Position numbers and translations under genes: made by a program. From positions 306,357-370,356 of the forward strand of contig JANXBJ010000001.1 of assembly GCA_025057645.1 (NCBI GenBank): a stretch of 64,000 bases of DNA. The letters are read 5' to 3'. Positions 60,413 to 64,000 of the stretch are shown here, in pieces. Under the pieces are notes generated by a model. The model made no database searches and was not told the origin of the DNA. It saw only the letters and a program-made list of their open reading frames with translations. The stretch's first letter is position 1; each line of letters begins with the position of its first letter. Origin of the DNA: Anaerolineales bacterium. Its GTDB lineage: Bacteria > Chloroflexota > Anaerolineae > Anaerolineales > UBA4823.

Positions 60413-62600
60413 CCTTCGCAGCGGCAGGATCGAACTGATCGAAGTTCCAACGCCGAGGCTTCGGGCGGGGTTCTTGCTGATCAAAACCCGGTGTTCTTTG
60501 GTTTCGGCGGGTACGGAGAGGATGGTGATAGAGTTTGGGGAGAAAAGCCTGGTCGACAAAGCGCGCTCGCGGCCGGACCTCGTGCGCCAAGCGCTTGAGA
60601 AGGCACGCCAAGAAGGATGGCTTACGACTTTGGAAATGGCTCTCAATCGTTTAGACCAACCTATGCCGCTTGGCTATTCCTCGGCGGGTGAAGTTGTTGA
60701 GGTCGGGGAGGGTGTTGAGGATTTTCAAGTAGGACAACGAGTCGCCTGTGGGGGCGGAGGATATGCCGTTCACGCCGAATATGCTCTCATCCCGAAAAAT
60801 CTGGTTGTGCGCGTGCCTGAAACGGTGGACGATGAATCGGCTGCGTTTACCACGTTGGGGGCCATCGGAATGCACGCCTTTCGGCTGACGGGGGCGCAGG
60901 TTGGTTCCTATGTCGCTGTTATCGGCATGGGTTTAGTCGGCTTTATGGCGGCTCTGGTTGCCAGAGCGGCCGGATGTGAGGTGGCCGCATTGGAGTTGGA
61001 CTGTTGGCGCTCCGGGCTAGCGGAGAGGATGGGGTTTGTGGCCGTCCACCCTGACAGAGCTCTCGAACTGACGCCCAGCTTCACGCGTGGAAGAGGATTC
61101 GATGCCGTTATCATCGCTGCAGATACGCCTTCCTCGCAGCCTGTTGAGCTGGCTGCCGCCATCGCCCGTTCGCGGGCAACCATCGTTGCGGCCGGCGCTG
61201 TAGGGCAGACCCTGCCGCGCAAGCCTTACTACGAAAAGGAGCTTTTCTTTGTTAACTCTCGCTCTTACGGCCCGGGGCGCTACGATCCCGCCTACGAAGA
61301 GAGTGGGACGGATTATCCCATTGACTATGTGCGTTGGACAGAGGGACGTAACTTAGAAGCTTTTATTCGTTTGCTCGAGATTGGTCGCATTGACGTCAAG
61401 CCGCTTATCACCCATCGTTTTCCCATCGAGCAGGCCGAAAAGGCCTATTCTCTGATTGCGAACAAGCAGGGAGAGCCTTTCCTAGGGGTTTTGTTCACCT
61501 ATGCCAAGGACACTGCCCCTTGCGTTTCTGTTCAACTTCCCCAGCTTCCGGCTCAGTCGAGAGCAAAAAGAATCTCTTCGCCTGTGCGGCTTGGGGTGAT
61601 CGGTGCGGGTAATTTTGCCTCGCTGGTATTATTGCCTCTTCTGAAGCGCACCAGAGGGGCTGAACTGCGAGGCCTCGCTTCTGCTGGGGGCATGAAGGCA
61701 CAAGTTCTGGGGAGGAAATACGGTTTCCTTTACGCAACCAGTGACTTCGAGGAAATTATGGCAGATGGAGAAATCGATGCGGTGTTTATCCTAACTCGTC
61801 ATCACCTCCATGCGCAGCAAACCATCCGAGCGCTTGGCGCTGGAAAACATGTCTTTTGTGAGAAGCCGCTTGCCCTCAACGAGGACGAGTTAGCCCTAGT
61901 CCGAGGTGCGTTGGACTCTCAAGGGGAGACAGAAAGCGAGGTTGGTCAACCGCAAAGACCTTTGCTGATGGTGGGTTTCAATCGTCGGTTTGCGCCGTTC
62001 GTTCAGGAACTTAAGACATTCCTTGAACCGAGGCATCAGCCTGCTCTGATCTCCTATCGTGTAAACGCAGGGTATCTTCCTCGTTCTCACTGGGTGCATG
62101 ATCCTCAGCAGGGGGGAGGTCGCTTGATCGGCGAGGTGTGTCATTTTCTGGACACGGTGGTCTTCTTATTGGGGGAACTGCCACTCACGGTTGAGGCTAG
62201 AGCACTGCCAGATGAAAACTGGTATCGGGAGGATAACCTTCTCCTGCGCTTTGGGTTTCCCGACGGTTCGATTGGAGTGATTACCTACCTTGCTAACGGA
62301 GACCGAGCCTTCCCCAAAGAGCGGCTGGAGCTCTTCTGTGGAGGAAAAGTAGCTGTGCTCGAGGATTTCCGGCGCTTAGAGTTAGTATGTCAGGGACGAC
62401 GTCGGGTGAAGTGGAGTTGGTTGAGACAGGATAAGGGTCACGTTGCTGAGGTCCGTGCATTTCTGAGAGCGATCTCGGAGACCGGGATCCCGCCTATCCC
62501 TTACCCGCATATTTTTGGGGTTACAAGGGCGATTTTAGCTGCTCGCCGGGCTTTGCATTCAGGGAAAGAAGAGCCCATTGGTTATAGCGATCTAGGATGA
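60393..62600 (+). CDS. Bi-domain oxidoreductase: MDR dehydrogenase plus Gfo/Idh/MocA
   Basis: A 735-residue two-domain enzyme. Residues 1 to about 370 are a medium-chain dehydrogenase (LGYSSAGEVVEVGEGV, Rossmann VAVIGMGLVGFMAALVARAAG), without the structural-zinc cysteine lobe. Residues about 395-735 are a Gfo/Idh/MocA oxidoreductase (RLGVIGAGNFASLVL, and GKHVFCEKPLAL with the catalytic-type lysine). Such fusions are typically found beside heparinase-like genes in exopolysaccharide and O-antigen clusters, and likely modify a sugar nucleotide or a carbohydrate substituent. The downstream gene overlaps it by four bases (ATGA). Confidence 0.93.
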   Translation: MKQVVHNLRSGRIELIEVPTPRLRAGFLLIKTRCSLVSAGTERMVIEFGEKSLVDKARSRPDLVRQALEKARQEGWLTTLEMALNRLDQPMPLGYSSAGEVVEVGEGVEDFQVGQRVACGGGGYAVHAEYALIPKNLVVRVPETVDDESAAFTTLGAIGMHAFRLTGAQVGSYVAVIGMGLVGFMAALVARAAGCEVAALELDCWRSGLAERMGFVAVHPDRALELTPSFTRGRGFDAVIIAADTPSSQPVELAAAIARSRATIVAAGAVGQTLPRKPYYEKELFFVNSRSYGPGRYDPAYEESGTDYPIDYVRWTEGRNLEAFIRLLEIGRIDVKPLITHRFPIEQAEKAYSLIANKQGEPFLGVLFTYAKDTAPCVSVQLPQLPAQSRAKRISSPVRLGVIGAGNFASLVLLPLLKRTRGAELRGLASAGGMKAQVLGRKYGFLYATSDFEEIMADGEIDAVFILTRHHLHAQQTIRALGAGKHVFCEKPLALNEDELALVRGALDSQGETESEVGQPQRPLLMVGFNRRFAPFVQELKTFLEPRHQPALISYRVNAGYLPRSHWVHDPQQGGGRLIGEVCHFLDTVVFLLGELPLTVEARALPDENWYREDNLLLRFGFPDGSIGVITYLANGDRAFPKERLELFCGGKVAVLEDFRRLELVCQGRRRVKWSWLRQDKGHVAEVRAFLRAISETGIPPIPYPHIFGVTRAILAARRALHSGKEEPIGYSDLG

Positions 62601-64000
62601 GTTCACTTGTAGAAACAGCTTGGCTCGTCTTTCAAGCGACAAAGGAGCTGGGAATTGCCCGGATTGGCTACTATGCACTCTATACCCTTGGCATCCGCAG
62701 CGGGGTTGTCGAACGCCTCAGTAGGCGGGCGCTCAAGAAAGCCTTACGAGGGGCAGGTGGATTGGAATTTCGGCCGCTGTTTGAACCGCCTGTCTCGAGT
62801 CGGCTGCTCTCTGTGCTGGGAGACCAAGCTCAGTGTGTTCTCGAAGAGGCTGGGGAAATCTGTCATGGTAGGATTCGCGTCTTTGGTCATCAGGTAGTTA
62901 GGTTAGAGTATGACTTGGGAAAGTCACAGGATTGGTTTACCAGGGTGGAGCAGGAGCTGCGCCGGGATCAAGGTGGTGAGACCGATCTCAAGTTGGTCTG
63001 GGAGCCAGCTCGGTTCGGGTGGGTCTATACCTTGGCAAGAGCCTATTGTATTCAACCCGAGGAGAGGTTTGCTGAAACATTTTGGGAGGCAATCGAGGCA
63101 TTTCTCGCACATCATCCCCCCTACTATGGCATTCACTGGCTTTCTGCTCAGGAGGTAGCTCTGCGTCTGATTGCCTGGGTGTTTGGCTATCATGTTTTTG
63201 CGAAAGCCTCTGCCAGTACTCCACAGCGCAAAAAACGGTTGTTTGAAGCTCTGGCCGTCCACGCAGCCCGGATTCCATGCACCCTTTATTACGCTTTAGC
63301 CCAAAACAATAATCACTTGTTGAGCGAAGCCGTAGGGTTGATGACCGCAGCCTCGGTGCTGGTGGGGCATCCGGAGTGTCGCTCCTGGTGGAAACGGGGA
63401 TCTCAATGGTTTCTATGGGGCATTCGCAACCAGATTGCTGAGGATGGAACGTATATTCAGCATAGCACGAACTATCACCGACTTGTGCTCCAACTGGCGC
63501 TCTGGGCGAGGATGCTTTTCGCGAAACAAGGGTTGTCTTTGCCTTCAGACGTTTCCCAACGCTTACTCAAAGCTACGGAGTGGTTGGTCGAATGCTGTGA
63601 GGTGAGCAACGGCTGCGTGCCCAATTTGGGACCCAATGACGGAGCTTATATCCAACCTCTATCTCAAGCCCCTTTTCAAGACTACCGTCCCGTACTTCAG
63701 GCTGCTCATCGGGCGTTTGTCGGTGGTGCGGTCTTCGGTAAAGGTATCTGGGATGAGATGAGCTTGTGGTATGGAGTTTGGGAGGGAGAGAAGGCCAATC
63801 AACAAAGCCCTAGAGAGGAGGAGACTTCCGGGAAGGAAAGGCTCTCCATCCGGCCGCATTCGTGGGTCATGCTGCGTTCGAGTGAGAAGAGAACTTGGGC
63901 CACGGTGCGTTGTCCGCGTTTCTCCTCAAGGCCTACCCATGCAGATTTGTTGCATCTTGATTTGTGGTGGGAGGGGATTAATCTCGCTTGTGATGCCGGT
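62597..64000 (+). CDS. Heparinase II/III-family protein, N-terminal part
   Basis: The ATG at 62597 overlaps the preceding stop and opens a frame of 468 codons that runs past the window end. The (alpha/alpha) toroid region contains QNNNHLLSEAVGL near residue 240 and QHSTNYHRLVLQ near 300, both characteristic of heparinase II/III N-domains, with a beta-sheet domain beginning near 430 (RPHSWVMLRSSEKRTWATVR). The family are polysaccharide lyases acting on uronic-acid glycans; in exopolysaccharide loci some have a biosynthetic role. Coupled to the bi-domain oxidoreductase. C-terminus not seen. Confidence 0.92.
   Translation, partial: MSSLVETAWLVFQATKELGIARIGYYALYTLGIRSGVVERLSRRALKKALRGAGGLEFRPLFEPPVSSRLLSVLGDQAQCVLEEAGEICHGRIRVFGHQVVRLEYDLGKSQDWFTRVEQELRRDQGGETDLKLVWEPARFGWVYTLARAYCIQPEERFAETFWEAIEAFLAHHPPYYGIHWLSAQEVALRLIAWVFGYHVFAKASASTPQRKKRLFEALAVHAARIPCTLYYALAQNNNHLLSEAVGLMTAASVLVGHPECRSWWKRGSQWFLWGIRNQIAEDGTYIQHSTNYHRLVLQLALWARMLFAKQGLSLPSDVSQRLLKATEWLVECCEVSNGCVPNLGPNDGAYIQPLSQAPFQDYRPVLQAAHRAFVGGAVFGKGIWDEMSLWYGVWEGEKANQQSPREEETSGKERLSIRPHSWVMLRSSEKRTWATVRCPRFSSRPTHADLLHLDLWWEGINLACDAG

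Overview
The window reads as a chromosomal segment of a free-living bacterium, most likely Chloroflexota, class Anaerolineae (inference). The grounds are an L28 protein with two CxxC pairs, a fatty-acid-kinase/DegV cluster, several eukaryotic-type Ser/Thr kinases carrying beta-propeller sensor domains, a malic enzyme fused to a phosphotransacetylase-like domain, a short-type alpha-glucan phosphorylase, and bd oxidase genes next to a single-chain CydDC. Genes are dense and lie on both strands. I found no tRNA, rRNA, CRISPR array or transposase.

Layout. 1-7.3 kb: the tail of a MogA/MoaB gene, signal peptidase I, an orphan C39-like protein, an SDR enzyme, a CDF metal exporter, a coiled-coil protein, coaD and recG. 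7.3-11 kb: a lipid-metabolism cluster (DegV/FakB-like protein, a short DegV-like ORF, FakA, Asp23-like protein) divergent from rpmB. 11-17.4 kb: a signalling island with two Ser/Thr kinases, an SH3-type protein, two orphan response regulators, a small conserved protein and a PP2C phosphatase. 17.5-27 kb: purB; a minus-strand operon (CinA-like, deaminase fused to a CYTH domain, inositol-phosphatase family, aldo/keto reductase); a membrane protein; gyrB. 27-34 kb: a third kinase with a TolB-like propeller, a PAS/GAF/GGDEF protein, cysE with a long structured leader, and rarD. 34-43 kb: glpD, an ABC export operon behind a 32-bp perfect palindrome, and maeB. 43-50 kb: a selA / M24 peptidase / tsaD operon, a ferredoxin, glgP and a DUF2179-type membrane protein. 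50-56.6 kb: Rrf2 regulator, cydA, cydB and fused cydDC. 56.7-58.9 kb: a second, minus-strand MacB/DevC-type ABC exporter with its own promoter and dyad. 59-64 kb: an M20 peptidase, a two-domain oxidoreductase and a heparinase-like gene cut by the window end.

How the genes work together. FakA phosphorylates fatty acids bound by DegV-family proteins. The Rrf2 protein, with three cysteines spaced as in Fe-S sensors, probably controls the bd oxidase and its CydDC assembly exporter. PP2C is the natural opponent of the neighbouring kinases. The two-domain oxidoreductase and the heparinase-like protein form a pair typical of exopolysaccharide loci.

The most unusual signals are non-coding or architectural: a roughly 270-nt cysE leader with alternative stems and an intrinsic terminator, a TetR-type operator with no TetR gene nearby, the deaminase-CYTH fusion, and a 320-bp hairpin-rich gap after lepB. 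All calls come from reading motifs by eye; no database search was possible.
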